Positions 52,896-63,080 of a stretch of 64,000 nucleotides of DNA are shown here, piece after piece (the first letter of the stretch is position 1; each line of letters starts with the position of its first letter). The position numbers and the translations under genes are program-made. Source of the stretch: Zhongshania sp. (GTDB taxonomy: Bacteria; Pseudomonadota; Gammaproteobacteria; Pseudomonadales; Spongiibacteraceae); contig NZ_JARGNU010000002.1 of NCBI RefSeq assembly GCF_029212375.1, positions 224,260 through 288,259 on the forward strand. The letters run 5' to 3'. The notes beneath the pieces are model-generated. The model made no database searches and was not told where the DNA came from. It saw nothing but the letters and a program-made list of their open reading frames with translations.

Positions 52896-53720
52896 TTAGC
52901 GCGCCCGTTTCAGACTGTTTTCGGTAAAGTCGCTCTCGTCGAGACCCGTGCCAAACTGGTAGTTGCGCAAAAATACCTCGGTGCGCCGCTGGTTTTTGTG
53001 ATTAACCATGCTCTGAGTGGTGGGGCGCCAGAATTTATCGAGATGTAATTTATAGTCCGACAGGGTGAGGGTTTTAAGCAGGGTGTCCTTGCGATCGTAG
53101 AAATCAATTTTAAGGACGCGATAGTGGGTCTTATCTACCCAAGCTACTTGTTTGCGGTAGCCGGAGTACTGGTCGCGTGGAGTGGATTCAATAACAAAGC
53201 AGTCTTGACCGTCCACAGTTTCATCGCGCAGCCAGCGGTAGTCGTATTGTTCTACTTCAAAGGAGTTCAGATCTTCGTAGGCAAATTCGCTGCCCATAAA
53301 CGGTCCGGACTTATTTTTGGACGAGATGCGCTTAACTCGCTTAAGCGCGGGCAAGTACAACCATTGGTCATCCATGGCATTGGTGTGGGTGAAGCTGAGG
53401 AATGCTGTGCCCTTAACGTCGTTGGGGCTGTCGAAGATGGTCATAGATTTATCGCCGTCATCGGCAACTTCCAAGGCGAGTATGCGCATCTCGCGGCGGC
53501 TTTCGCGCTTGCCACTGTGCAATACCATTTCCATGTCGGCGCTGCTGTCTTGCCAGCCGCGGTCGCGGGCTTTCATCTCTTTGGCAATGGTGAGGCCTTT
53601 GGCTTGTGGAGAAAGCTGTTGAGTGGCCGCAGATGATGTCTCTTGTGCTGTACTGGGAAGTGGCAGTAATAGGCTAAAAGCAAGACTAATACTAAGTGCT
53701 AGCGGTTTTATTATGGTCAC
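52896..53720 (-). CDS. Outer-membrane lipoprotein-sorting (LolA-like) protein
   Basis: A 274-aa periplasmic protein with a signal peptide (about 1-25, ending PSTAQE) and the LolA-like fold of the outer-membrane lipoprotein-sorting family. Conserved blocks are DQWLYLPALKRVKRI, FMGSEFAYEDLN, and YRVLKIDFYDRKD. Such proteins partner MMPL-type RND exporters and carry hydrophobic cargo across the periplasm. It is in an operon with the barrel gene. Confidence 0.87.
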   Translation of the reverse strand: MTIIKPLALSISLAFSLLLPLPSTAQETSSAATQQLSPQAKGLTIAKEMKARDRGWQDSSADMEMVLHSGKRESRREMRILALEVADDGDKSMTIFDSPNDVKGTAFLSFTHTNAMDDQWLYLPALKRVKRISSKNKSGPFMGSEFAYEDLNSFEVEQYDYRWLRDETVDGQDCFVIESTPRDQYSGYRKQVAWVDKTHYRVLKIDFYDRKDTLLKTLTLSDYKLHLDKFWRPTTQSMVNHKNQRRTEVFLRNYQFGTGLDESDFTENSLKRAR

Positions 53721-53888
53721 GTGGCAAGCTCCGGAGCGACAGGGGGGTTAGCAATTATACATTTGTAGGGACGGGTGAACTTAAAGCATAATCGGGCCAT
53801 AAATCAAATTTGCTTAGTTTGTGCGCGCAGTGGCCTTCGCTGGACTCACCGCAGGCGATAATAATAAACAGGGGAGTTGCTGCCGAGT

Positions 53889-56309
53889 ATGGCTATTCAG
53901 GGTAATAAATTTGTCGACAAAGTGGATCAGCTATTTGGCCATTTAGCCGAATGGGCGGTTAATCATCGCGCGATCGTTTTACTGTTGTCCCTGCTGTTTT
54001 TGAGTGCGGGTTTGTTCTTCGCTAGCATGGTGAAGAGCGACAATAGCCTTGATGCTTATTTTGATAAAAGTGATCCGGCTTATATTGCTTACACTGAATA
54101 TTTAGATGAGTTCTTGTCGGACGAAGTCACTTATATAGTCTATAAGGTGCCAGAGCGTGCTCACGGGCCTTTTAATATTGATGCCATGCGCCAAATTGCC
54201 CAGCTCAGTCAGGCCTTCACTGACGAGGTTCCCTATGTACGTGATGTGATTAGCCTGCCGACGGTGGAGTTTATTCGCGCCGACGGCGATTCGATTAGCG
54301 TTGATGAGCTGATGTTGGATTTTCCTCAGAGTCAGGCTGAACTGCTGGAACTGCGCAAAGAGGTCTTAAATCGCCCCCTGTATGTTAATTACCTGATTAA
54401 CGCCAAGGCGGACTACGCCGCGATTATTTTAGAAATGGAACGCAGCAGCGTTGACCCGCTAGAAAAGATTATTTACGACGAGGAATTGGGTAACCAGTTA
54501 GAGAACCTCTACCCCCAGGTCAGCGACAATAAAATACGCGAAATACTGGCAAGGCCAGAGTACGCCGGTATCGACTTTTTTGTGACCGGCGACGTGCCAA
54601 TGAACTCGGCCTATAACCATGTGTTTATGGAAGACGCCGCCATTGGCACCGCAGTGACCTTGGTGATATTAGCCATTCTCTCTGCCATTCTGTTTAGGGC
54701 AAGCGTTATTGCTTTGCTCGGCCCGCTCGCGGTGGTATTGCTCAGTATTGTGATGGTAATGGGCATGATGGGCGCCTTTGGCTGGGTGCTGGGTTTGTTC
54801 TTTGGCATTGTGCCCACCTTAATTTGCGCGGTTGGTGTGGCGCAAGCAGTGCATATTTTATTGGAGTTTCAGCGCGCCTACGGCGAAACCGGCGATCGCA
54901 AGGCCTCGGTCAAGGCCGCTATAGCTAAGGTGGGGGGCGCTTGCTTGCTAGCCTCAATTACCACCGCCGTTGGCTTTTTGGTGATGACGGTGTCGCAGCT
55001 CAAGGGCTTGAGCGAGATGGCTTTATATGCGGCATCTGGGGTGATTTTCACCTTTTTATTGTCTATGACCTTGCTCGTAGTGGTTTTATCTTTTGGCAAG
55101 CCAAGCAACGTAAAGGCAAGGCCTGAGCAAGTAAAAGCCACGGTATTGCCAGTGATTTTGCGCGCCGTGGAGGCCTGCATTGCGGTCAACCTCAAGCGGC
55201 CAATGACGTTGCTAGCACTGGGCGGGGCGGTGCTACTGGTATCGTTTATTGGTTTGGCTCAGATCAAAGTAGATTTTAATTTCTTAGAAGACTTTAAGCC
55301 CCACGTTGAGTGGCGCCAAGATACTGAACTGGCCGAAAGTGTCATGGGCGGCATTCTAAATGTGACTTATATCATCGACACCAATGACGCCGAAGGTGTT
55401 AAACGCCCCGATTTATTAAAGGCCATTGAAAGTGTGCAAAACTTTGCCGAGTCGCAGCCGCTGGTTAAAAAAGCTTACTCGGTAGTGGATATACAAAAAG
55501 ACCTCAATCGCAGTTTTCACGGCGACGACCCCGCTTGGTATCGACTGCCGGACGCGCGGGATTTAATCGCGCAATATTTCTTGGTTTACGAAATTTCCGG
55601 TGGCGAAGAGTTGCAGGAGTTTGTGTCCCAGGATTATAGCCGCACAGTGATGGAACTGCGGGTAGAAATGACCGGCTCGGCGGCAATTACCGAACTGCTA
55701 AAAACCATCGATGACTATATCGCGGCAAACCCATTGCCTAACGCCCAAGTGCGTAAAACGGGTATTGGCCTAATGTGGGTGAAAATGGGTGAGTACATTG
55801 CCGAGACTCAGCTCTATGGTTATAGCCTTATATTTATTATGGTTGCTGGCTTTTTGTGTGTGGCCTTTGGTTCGGTAAAAGTGGGTATGTTGGCGATGAT
55901 CCCCAATTTGGCGCCGGTAATTGTGGTGTTGGGGGTAATGGGTTGGCTGGGTATTCACCTCGACTATATGAAACTATTGTTAGCGACCATTGCCATTGGT
56001 ATTGCCGTGGACGACACCTTGCATTTGGTGATTCGATTTCGGCGCTGCTTTTTACAAACTGGCAATTACCGCCGTGCGCTTGAAGACGCTATGCGTGATG
56101 TAGGCCCTGCGCTAGTGATTACTACGGTAATACTGATCGGCGCGTTTTCCTGCTATTTGCTGTCGAATATGGCGATTATCTCTAGCTTTGGAGTATTGCT
56201 GTGCGTGGCAATTAGCGTGGCACTATTGGCTGATATGCTATTTATGCCTGCGTTATTATTAATCACCAAACCCTTTGGTCCGGAATTTGAGCCTAAGAAC
56301 ACGGTTTGA
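53889..56309 (+). CDS. MMPL/RND-family exporter
   Basis: An 806-aa RND-type inner-membrane protein with two MMPL repeats, each of one plus five membrane segments around a large periplasmic loop. Charged residues in helices 4 and 10 are visible (CAVGVAQAVHIL and GIAVDDTLHLVIRF). These transporters use proton flow to export lipids or other hydrophobic compounds. I chose the ATG at 53889; a TTG at 53877 sits directly on the GGGGAG and is too close to be used. It is divergent from its LolA-like and barrel partners. Confidence 0.88.
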   Translation: MAIQGNKFVDKVDQLFGHLAEWAVNHRAIVLLLSLLFLSAGLFFASMVKSDNSLDAYFDKSDPAYIAYTEYLDEFLSDEVTYIVYKVPERAHGPFNIDAMRQIAQLSQAFTDEVPYVRDVISLPTVEFIRADGDSISVDELMLDFPQSQAELLELRKEVLNRPLYVNYLINAKADYAAIILEMERSSVDPLEKIIYDEELGNQLENLYPQVSDNKIREILARPEYAGIDFFVTGDVPMNSAYNHVFMEDAAIGTAVTLVILAILSAILFRASVIALLGPLAVVLLSIVMVMGMMGAFGWVLGLFFGIVPTLICAVGVAQAVHILLEFQRAYGETGDRKASVKAAIAKVGGACLLASITTAVGFLVMTVSQLKGLSEMALYAASGVIFTFLLSMTLLVVVLSFGKPSNVKARPEQVKATVLPVILRAVEACIAVNLKRPMTLLALGGAVLLVSFIGLAQIKVDFNFLEDFKPHVEWRQDTELAESVMGGILNVTYIIDTNDAEGVKRPDLLKAIESVQNFAESQPLVKKAYSVVDIQKDLNRSFHGDDPAWYRLPDARDLIAQYFLVYEISGGEELQEFVSQDYSRTVMELRVEMTGSAAITELLKTIDDYIAANPLPNAQVRKTGIGLMWVKMGEYIAETQLYGYSLIFIMVAGFLCVAFGSVKVGMLAMIPNLAPVIVVLGVMGWLGIHLDYMKLLLATIAIGIAVDDTLHLVIRFRRCFLQTGNYRRALEDAMRDVGPALVITTVILIGAFSCYLLSNMAIISSFGVLLCVAISVALLADMLFMPALLLITKPFGPEFEPKNTV

Positions 56310-56352
56310 TCGCAGCGTTAGGCTTACTTAATGGCTATCTAGGCAGTTTACA

Positions 56353-57141
56353 TCAACTCTCGGTTTCGCCGTGGCGGCCACGGCCATTGCTAAAGCTGTG
56401 GGCGCCAGCGAGGGTTTCACCCGATGCGAGCGTTATTGCCGCCAAGGTGAACTCATTGCGAATGGCCTGCTCCTCATCCATGCCCCATTGCTGGTAAGCG
56501 CTGAGCCGGTCGTTGCGCAAGCACTGCTGGGGAAAGGCAGCAATTTGCAGTGCCAGTTGCTCAGCACTATCACGCAGGTTGTGAACACTCACTACGCGGT
56601 TAATTAGTCCGATCCCGTGAGCTTCTGCGGCGTCGACGGCGCGGCCGGTTAGAATCATATCCATAGCGCGGCTCATGCCTATTAACCGCGGCAGGCGCAC
56701 CGTGCCGCCGTCGATAAGCGGCACCCCAAAGCGTCGGCAAAATACCCCAAAAATGGCGCGTTCGGTGGCAATGCGCATATCGCACCACAGTGCTAATTCG
56801 AGTCCGCCGGCCACGCAATAGCCGTCTATGGCGGCAATTACTGGCTTGCTAAGTTGCATCCGGCTAGGCCCCATAGGGCCGATACCTTCGGTGTTAAGTG
56901 GGTTGCGTTGCACGGGATCGTCGCTGGCCACGGCCTTTAAATCTGCGCCCGCACAAAAATGATCTTCGGCGCCGCAGAGAATAGCGACCGATAACTCTGG
57001 GTCGCTATCAAAAGCTTGAAACGCCTTGGCGAGGGCGTGGGCGGTTTTGCCGTCTACAGCGTTGCGGGCGAGGGGCCGATTAATAGTGACCCACAGCAGT
57101 GGTGGACGGCGGTCGATTTGAATCTGCGTAGCTGAAGTCAT
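56353..57141 (-). CDS. Enoyl-CoA hydratase/isomerase (crotonase)
   Basis: A 262-aa crotonase with the oxyanion-hole blocks HFCAGADLKAVA and DGYCVAGGLELALWCD. The first catalytic Glu position is retained in GGLELAL; at the second, the sequence reads FGVPLIDGG, with Asp where many hydratases have Glu. That variation is common in subgroups with isomerase or unassigned activity. The gene is divergent from a CaiB/BaiF transferase, so both may serve one degradation route. Confidence 0.88.
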   Translation of the reverse strand: MTSATQIQIDRRPPLLWVTINRPLARNAVDGKTAHALAKAFQAFDSDPELSVAILCGAEDHFCAGADLKAVASDDPVQRNPLNTEGIGPMGPSRMQLSKPVIAAIDGYCVAGGLELALWCDMRIATERAIFGVFCRRFGVPLIDGGTVRLPRLIGMSRAMDMILTGRAVDAAEAHGIGLINRVVSVHNLRDSAEQLALQIAAFPQQCLRNDRLSAYQQWGMDEEQAIRNEFTLAAITLASGETLAGAHSFSNGRGRHGETES

Positions 57142-57435
57142 AAATGCCTCTGGCCTTAGGTTTTATTAGTGAACTTATCATGGCATTTTTGTCGCGGGCT
57201 GTCTGGTGGTGTCAGTGCTTGCGGGTATGTGTATAGCACTTTACTGGAAACTCAACCATTGGCCCTAGGTGCCACTTTCAATAGTCCGCGTTTTGCCTAA
57301 TTTGTGCGAGCGGTGCAAAATAGCGGGCTTGGCGGCAAAAATGGAATGTTGGCCGCTAAATAATAATCGGATTAATCCGAAATAAAGCCCACCTTGGGCG
57401 CACTCACTAATCAATGCTATTAACAGGAAATAACT

Positions 57436-58572
57436 ATGGGACCACTTAGCGGAATACGGATTATTGAACTGGAAGGACTGGGGCCTGCCCCCTTTGCCGG
57501 CATGATGTTCGCAGACATGGGCGCCGAGGTAATTTCGATTACCCGCAAATCTGCCGCTGCCGACGCCCCAGTAGCCAATATTATTAGTGAGCGGGGCAAG
57601 AAATCCATCGCCCTTAACTTAAAAGCCCCCCGCGGAGTGGAAGCAGTATTGAAACTGTGTGAATCGGCCGATGCGCTGATTGAAGGTTTTCGGCCCGGTG
57701 TGGCCGAGCGCTTGGGCATTGGCCCAGAGCAGTGCTTAGCTCGCAACCCAAAATTGGTCTTTGGCCGCATGACCGGTTGGGGCCAGACCGGCCCAATGGC
57801 GCAGGCCGCTGGGCACGACATTAACTACATTTCCCTGTCTGGTGCGCTGCATGCCATGGGCCGCGCTGGCGACAAGCCGGTACCCCCCGCTAATTTGGTG
57901 GGCGACTTTGGTGGCGGTGGTATGTTCTTGGCCTTTGGTGTGGTATCGGCGATTTTAGAGGCCAGTCGCAGCGGTAAAGGCCAGGTGGTCGATACCTCGA
58001 TGGTAGAGGGTTCGGCGGCACTCATGCATATGGTGTACTGCTTCTATAACCAGAAACTTTGGAAAGACGAGCGCGGCGTTAATTTGCTGGATACCGGCGC
58101 ACATTTTTATGAAACCTACGAAACCAGCGACGCGAAGCATGTGTCGATCGGTCCCATTGAACCTCAGTTTTACCACATTCTTAAAGAAAAACTGGGTCTA
58201 GACGAAGACAGCTTCGGCGCGCAAATGGATACCGCACGTTGGCCTGAACTGAAGCAGAAACTTACTGCAATATTTTTGACCAAAACCCGCGACCAGTGGT
58301 GCGAGGTATTTGAAGGCTCAGACGCCTGTTTTGCGCCAATACTGTCGATGGCTGAAGCGCCAAAACACCCACACAATGTTGCCAGAAAATCCTTTATTGA
58401 AGTAGAAGGTCAAATACAGCCAGGGCCAGCGCCTAAATTTAGTCGCACTGAGCCCCAAGTGCTAAAGGGCGCACCGCGTCCAGGTAGCGATACTGAATCG
58501 GTACTAAGCGAGCTAGCGGGTTACGATGCGGCGAGCTTGGCCAGCCTGCGTGCTGACGGTGTTTTAAGCTAA
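57436..58572 (+). CDS. CaiB/BaiF family CoA-transferase (alpha-methylacyl-CoA racemase-like)
   Basis: A 378-aa family III CoA-transferase fold. The N-terminus ELEGLGPAPFAGMMFADMGA is typical, followed by GRMTGWGQTGP, and the catalytic Asp lies in QVVDTSMVEG. The sequence is nearest to alpha-methylacyl-CoA racemases, which invert the 2-methyl centre of branched acyl-CoA and steroid side-chain CoA esters. A role in branched-lipid or sterol catabolism is inferred. Confidence 0.87.
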   Translation: MGPLSGIRIIELEGLGPAPFAGMMFADMGAEVISITRKSAAADAPVANIISERGKKSIALNLKAPRGVEAVLKLCESADALIEGFRPGVAERLGIGPEQCLARNPKLVFGRMTGWGQTGPMAQAAGHDINYISLSGALHAMGRAGDKPVPPANLVGDFGGGGMFLAFGVVSAILEASRSGKGQVVDTSMVEGSAALMHMVYCFYNQKLWKDERGVNLLDTGAHFYETYETSDAKHVSIGPIEPQFYHILKEKLGLDEDSFGAQMDTARWPELKQKLTAIFLTKTRDQWCEVFEGSDACFAPILSMAEAPKHPHNVARKSFIEVEGQIQPGPAPKFSRTEPQVLKGAPRPGSDTESVLSELAGYDAASLASLRADGVLS

Positions 58573-58602
58573 GCGTAAAGCCATCGCTACTATTTGTTTT
58601 AT

Positions 58603-58625
58603 AAGGGCCTTTGTGGCCCTTTTTT
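58603..58625 (+). terminator. Rho-independent terminator
   Basis: AAGGGCC, loop TTTGT and GGCCCTT with a T-run, directly after the CaiB/BaiF gene. Confidence 0.9.
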
Positions 58626-58721
58626 GTTGGCTGAATTTTGTGCTAACAAAATCCGTATTTCCACGGGCGCCGTAATAAGCAAAAAACGCAGCCTTACCTA
58701 TATGCCTTTACGGAGTAAATT

Positions 58722-59744
58722 ATGATTAGTCCTATTCTACTTGCCGAGCGTGGTCTTGTGCCTGACCCGCTGCTGCGTCGAGGCATACGCCGAGAATTAG
58801 CCGATCGGCTGGTGCAGGAGTGCAGCGGTGATTTGCACAGCAATGAAACACGCCGCCGCCAGTTTCGCCGCGAACTTAGCGAGTCCGCCATTGCCATTAA
58901 TACTGGGGCTGCCAATGAACAACACTACGAAGTGCCTGCCGCCTTATTTGAACTCATGCTCGGACCCTGTTTGAAATACAGTAGCTGTTGGTGGGACGAA
59001 AACTGCCAAAGCCTAGCGGATGCCGAGCAAGCCATGCTGGCGATGTACGCCGAAAGGGCGCGATTAGAAAATGGTCAAAAGATACTAGACTTAGGTTGCG
59101 GTTGGGGCAGCTTCACACTGTGGGCCGCCGCCCGTTATCCCCAATCGCAGATTACGGCGGTATCTAACTCAAGTGGTCAGCGGGAATTTATCGAAGCACA
59201 GGCCGCATCGCGAGGCTTGACTAACGTCAAGGTCATTACCTGCAACGTGGGCGACTTAACCCTGACCTAGCGCTTCGACAGGGTCGTAACAGTGGAAATG
59301 CTCGAGCATGTCCGTAATTACCGCGAGTTACTCGCCAATGTCTCTGGCTGGCTAGAGCCAAACGGCTCAATGTTTGTGCATATCTTCTGTCACGCCTACT
59401 TACACTATCCCTTTGATGGCGGCTGGATGACCGACAACTTCTTTAGCGGTGGTCAAATGCCCGCCTTCGACACCTTAATGCACTTCTCTGAGCACATGCG
59501 CATGGTCGACAGCTGGCGGGTAAATGGCGAGCACTACTCCAAAACCCTCGAAGCGTGGCTAAATAAACTCGACGACAATAAGGCAGAGGCCCTAAAAATA
59601 CTTAAAGATGCACCCACGCCCAAAGTGCAATTCCAGCGTTGGCGCATGTTTATGTTGGCCTGCTCCGAGCTATTCGCCTACCGTGGTGGCCAAGAATGGT
59701 TTGTTGGGCATTACTTACTAACCCCAGGCCAATTAGCGGATTAA
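58722..59744 (+). pseudogene. Cyclopropane-synthase-like SAM methyltransferase interrupted by an amber codon
   Basis: One reading frame of 341 codons with a single in-frame TAG at 59268-59270. Before the stop are YEVPAALFELMLG, YSSCWWDENCQSLADAEQAM and the SAM site ILDLGCGWGSFTLW. After it, the frame resumes with RFDRVVTVEMLEHVRNY and runs to the normal end (FVGHYLLTPGQLAD). The family normally has QRFDRV at the break, so a CAG-to-TAG change is the likely event. The rest shows no decay, so the mutation is recent, a sequencing error, or read through by a suppressor. Length and order match CFA/mycolic-acid cyclopropane synthase-like enzymes. Confidence 0.85.
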
Positions 59745-59927
59745 GTTTTCTTGTGATAAACGGTCTTTTGGCCTGTATTTTTGCCCGTGAATCGTGCTAG
59801 TCACACAGAGTAATGCTGTTAAATATCAATATCTTGGCGATTTTTTGAGCAATAGGCCCTAATTTCAAATTTATTTCATGAAGTCGTTGACAGAGGGGGG
59901 CGACATCCATATAGTACGCAGCCTGAA

Positions 59928-60004
59928 GCGCCCGTAGCTCAGCTGGATAGAGTACCTGGCTACGAACCAGGCGGTCGCACGTTCGAATCGTGCCGGGCGC
60001 ACCA
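59928..60004 (+). tRNA. tRNA-Arg (anticodon ACG)
   Basis: A complete cloverleaf: acceptor GCGCCCG with CGGGCGC, D arm GCTC/AGCTGGA/GAGT, anticodon stem CCTGG with CCAGG and loop CTACGAA (anticodon ACG), T arm ending GTTCGAATC, and encoded CCA at 60002-60004. The length is 77 with CCA. Confidence 0.97.
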
Positions 60005-60010
60005 AATATA

Positions 60011-60037
60011 AAGGGCTGCAGAGATGCAGCCCTTTTT
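60011..60037 (+). terminator. Terminator of the tRNA-Arg gene
   Basis: AAGGGCTGCA, loop GAGA and TGCAGCCCTT with a T-run, starting six bases after the tRNA. Confidence 0.93.
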
Positions 60038-60142
60038 ATTTATCCCAAATTCCCCATTTTATCCCAAACTATTCCGCAACTTTTAGCGCATTATTGCAAC
60101 AGGCTCTACCGGCTCTACCCCATTAACGGGGGATGGCACTCA

Positions 60143-60496
60143 TTAAACCCTGTTAATCACACCGTCCCACCCACAATGGGCTAGCACGCGTAATCTGTAA
60201 TTTTCAAAGTTTCTAAAACCATACGCTCGTCGTGTCATCATTTCCATTTTGTTGTGGAAGCCCTCAGTTATTCCGTTACTTTTACTAAATCGCCACATGG
60301 CCACAATGGGCTTCAACCATGAGCGCAATGTGTTAGCTAGTGCTCGTAGCGGGCTCTCAGCTAGTTCATCAAGCAATCTCATAAATACCGGCAACTTGAT
60401 GCTGGCTTTCTTGCGCGTCAGGGTCTTGAGCAGCACAAACCGGATCAACCGTTGTTTGGCCACATACAGTGCTTGCAGCACAGGGTAATCGGCCAA
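60143..60496 (-). pseudogene. ISL3-family transposase remnant (C-terminal part)
   Basis: About 118 residues of the C-terminus of an ISL3-type DDE transposase. MWRFSKSNGITEGFHNKMEM and RRAYGFRNFENYRLRV are its family blocks, including the conserved Glu. The N-terminal two thirds and both terminal inverted repeats are missing; the reading frame meets a stop just upstream of the TTG at 60496. It is next to the tRNA-Arg, a common landing area, and is inactive. Confidence 0.88.
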
Positions 60497-60745
60497 ATCT
60501 GTGACAAAAGGGCGGGGCTAAATGCGCCAGAAAGTTTTTTATTCATTTATGTTTAACTTATTATTTTAATAAACTTTATAAAAAACAATAAGTTAATTTT
60601 ATTCTGAGGCATTATATTAGGTATAAGTACCTATTTGGCGTGTTAGTTAATAACATTGCAATCATTATAATCATAGCTATAATTGATTTCAGTTGTATCG
60701 TTACATTCGAATCATAATAAATACTTAGTCTCCTGGGAGATCACC
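60497..60745. other. AT-rich region upstream of the second TonB receptor
   Basis: About 250 bp, strongly AT-rich, with no coding frame. It separates the transposase remnant from the receptor and should contain the receptor promoter. There is no recognisable riboswitch. Confidence 0.5.
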
Positions 60746-63052
60746 ATGAAAGCCAAATTAACGAGAGTTGCCTCTGCTGTTGCCTTTGCCTTGGGCGGGA
60801 ATCTTGCTGTTCAAGCCCCCGCCTTTGCCGAGGGATTTACAATTGAGGAAGTCTTAGTTACCGCCCGTAAAAAGGAGGAGACCTTACAAGATGTACCGGT
60901 CGCGGTTACCAGTATGTCTGCTGATGACCTAAAAGCGCTAAATCTGAGTGACACTCAAGACTTAGGCAGTTTTTCTCCCGGTGTGCATATCGAGCCTGCT
61001 CCGGCGCAGGGCGGCAGTATTGCCAAGGTAACCATTCGTGGCCAAGTACAAACCGATAACTTAATTACACTAGACCCGTCGGTGGGTTGGTATATCGACG
61101 ACGTTTACTTGGCACGTGCTTACGGTACGGCAAATAGCTTGTTCGACATTAGCCGGATAGAGGTACTTAAAGGCCCGCAAGGCACGCTTTACGGTCGCAA
61201 TACAACAGGTGGGGCGATAAAGATTCTTACTGAAAAAGCCGACCCTACTGCTGAGCTAAGCGGTTTTGTTACAGGCGGTGTTGGTAATTACAAAAGCCAC
61301 AAGGCCGGCGGCGCAGTTAATATTCCGCTTATACCGAATAAGCTCGCGATACGTTTAGCGGCGCAGGCGGATAAGCGCGAGAATGGTTTTGGTGAAATCA
61401 CCATTTATGATCGTTTTACTCAGTCGCCTACTGGTGAAACCGCAGAGGTGGGTACCCGCGATAATGAAGTGTATCGTCTTGGCGTAACCTATGACCCAAG
61501 CGAAGACCTGCGGGTGTTGATGTCGTACGAACACAATTCATCGTATATGACGATGGCCTCGCGAAATTTTTCTGATGAGCCTGGCTTCGCTGGCGACGAG
61601 CCGACGCCCCCCGGTTATTTTCCGTTGACTCGTAGCTCTACCGACTACTATGACTCTGCGGCCAACTATGGCAATTATTCCGATGCCACCGCCGACACGT
61701 TTGCGCTGACCTTTGAATACGATCTTGCTGAAAACCTCCAAACTAAATTGGTTTACGGCTATCGCGATGTTGATACAGCTTATATGAGCGACATTGATGG
61801 CACGGCGGTTCCAGTTTCTCAATTTAATTTTCCGCTAGAACAAGTGGCTAGCCAAGACTCCTTGGAATGGCAGATTAGTGGTCTAGCTTTAGACGGCTTT
61901 TTAGATTGGATCGCCGGTCTATACTATTTTGAAGAGGACGGCTCTGACCTTTCACGTAGTGGCGGCTTGTCAACCTACGGGAGTGGCGTCGACTACAATT
62001 ACAGCTTTGGCGCCGCCGAAAATACCAGTAAATCTGCGTTTGTGTCGGGTACGTTTAGCCTGACAGAAGATGTTAATGCGACACTGGGTGCGCGTATTAC
62101 TGAGGATGAAAAGGCCTTTTTCTCGCAGCAATACGCGGTTCCACTTGGGGTTGCGTCAAATCCTGGCCCCTCAGCAGCGGTATGCCGGATCGACGCGGCT
62201 AGTCCGCCACCAAATGCAGATTTTAATCAATGTACTTGGTCAGATAGTGAAACCTTTAAGTTTATTTCTTGGACCGCGTCGGTTGATTGGCGCCTCAATG
62301 AAGATGTAATGACCTATGTTAAAACATCTAGCTCTAGTCGCTCTGGTGGCCAAAATGCTCGAGGCATAGACGCCGATAGCACCAAGCCTTTTGATGAAGA
62401 AACCGCGACTGATATTGAATTGGGTATTAAATCAGAATTGTTTGAAAACTCCGTTAAGTTGAATGCTGCCTACTACCATACTTTCTATGAAGACACCCAG
62501 CAGACGAATCTTGTTGCGACGCCGTCAGGGTTAATCACGCAAGTTGTGAATGCGGGTAATGCCGATATTGATGGTATCGAGGCCGAGGCGCAGTGGGTCA
62601 TTACGCCAAACTGGATGCTAACAGTAACAGCGGGCTATCTAGATTGGGAATTCGAAAAACCTGATTCCGGTTCAACCCCCATTCTGCCATCGGCACCTGA
62701 GTTTGAAGGTACCGCACGCCTAAATTATTTTATGCCGACGGCGGCCGGTGACTGGACCTTTGACTTGAACGCTTCATCAAGATCGAAGCTGCTGGGTAAT
62801 GCCTCGGGCGGCCAGGATGCTATCGATAACTTTCCTGCGGCAACCGCAGAGAGTCTGACGCTTATTGGTGCTCGCGCTCAGTTGGAAGTGAAAGATACTA
62901 ATCTTAATGTGTCATTTTGGGCGCGTAACCTTGAAAACAAAGAGTATTCCACTAGCGGTTTGAATATTTACTTCCCTGGTTCGCTAGCGATTGCTAACCG
63001 GCCAATGGGCGAGCCACGCACCTTTGGTGTTGATGTGACTTACAACTTCTAG
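60746..63052 (+). CDS. TonB-dependent receptor
   Basis: A 768-aa outer-membrane receptor. The signal peptide ends APAFAEG. The TonB-box region IEEVLVTARKKEETLQDVP is the type common in sphingomonad and Cellvibrionales receptors for organic compounds. A plug (about 50-165) with EVLKGPQGTLYGRNTTGG is followed by a barrel ending VDVTYNF. The ATG at 60746 follows GGGAG; the longer frame from 60683 lacks an RBS. The acyl-CoA synthetase downstream suggests a lipid- or steroid-like substrate, but that is inference. Confidence 0.9.
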   Translation: MKAKLTRVASAVAFALGGNLAVQAPAFAEGFTIEEVLVTARKKEETLQDVPVAVTSMSADDLKALNLSDTQDLGSFSPGVHIEPAPAQGGSIAKVTIRGQVQTDNLITLDPSVGWYIDDVYLARAYGTANSLFDISRIEVLKGPQGTLYGRNTTGGAIKILTEKADPTAELSGFVTGGVGNYKSHKAGGAVNIPLIPNKLAIRLAAQADKRENGFGEITIYDRFTQSPTGETAEVGTRDNEVYRLGVTYDPSEDLRVLMSYEHNSSYMTMASRNFSDEPGFAGDEPTPPGYFPLTRSSTDYYDSAANYGNYSDATADTFALTFEYDLAENLQTKLVYGYRDVDTAYMSDIDGTAVPVSQFNFPLEQVASQDSLEWQISGLALDGFLDWIAGLYYFEEDGSDLSRSGGLSTYGSGVDYNYSFGAAENTSKSAFVSGTFSLTEDVNATLGARITEDEKAFFSQQYAVPLGVASNPGPSAAVCRIDAASPPPNADFNQCTWSDSETFKFISWTASVDWRLNEDVMTYVKTSSSSRSGGQNARGIDADSTKPFDEETATDIELGIKSELFENSVKLNAAYYHTFYEDTQQTNLVATPSGLITQVVNAGNADIDGIEAEAQWVITPNWMLTVTAGYLDWEFEKPDSGSTPILPSAPEFEGTARLNYFMPTAAGDWTFDLNASSRSKLLGNASGGQDAIDNFPAATAESLTLIGARAQLEVKDTNLNVSFWARNLENKEYSTSGLNIYFPGSLAIANRPMGEPRTFGVDVTYNF

Positions 63053-63080
63053 CGTAAATGAATACGGTCTAATTTGCTTT

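Noticed and set aside
59941-60004. A second tRNA next to tRNA-Arg
   Set aside because: Only one cloverleaf can be folded; the following hairpin is a terminator.
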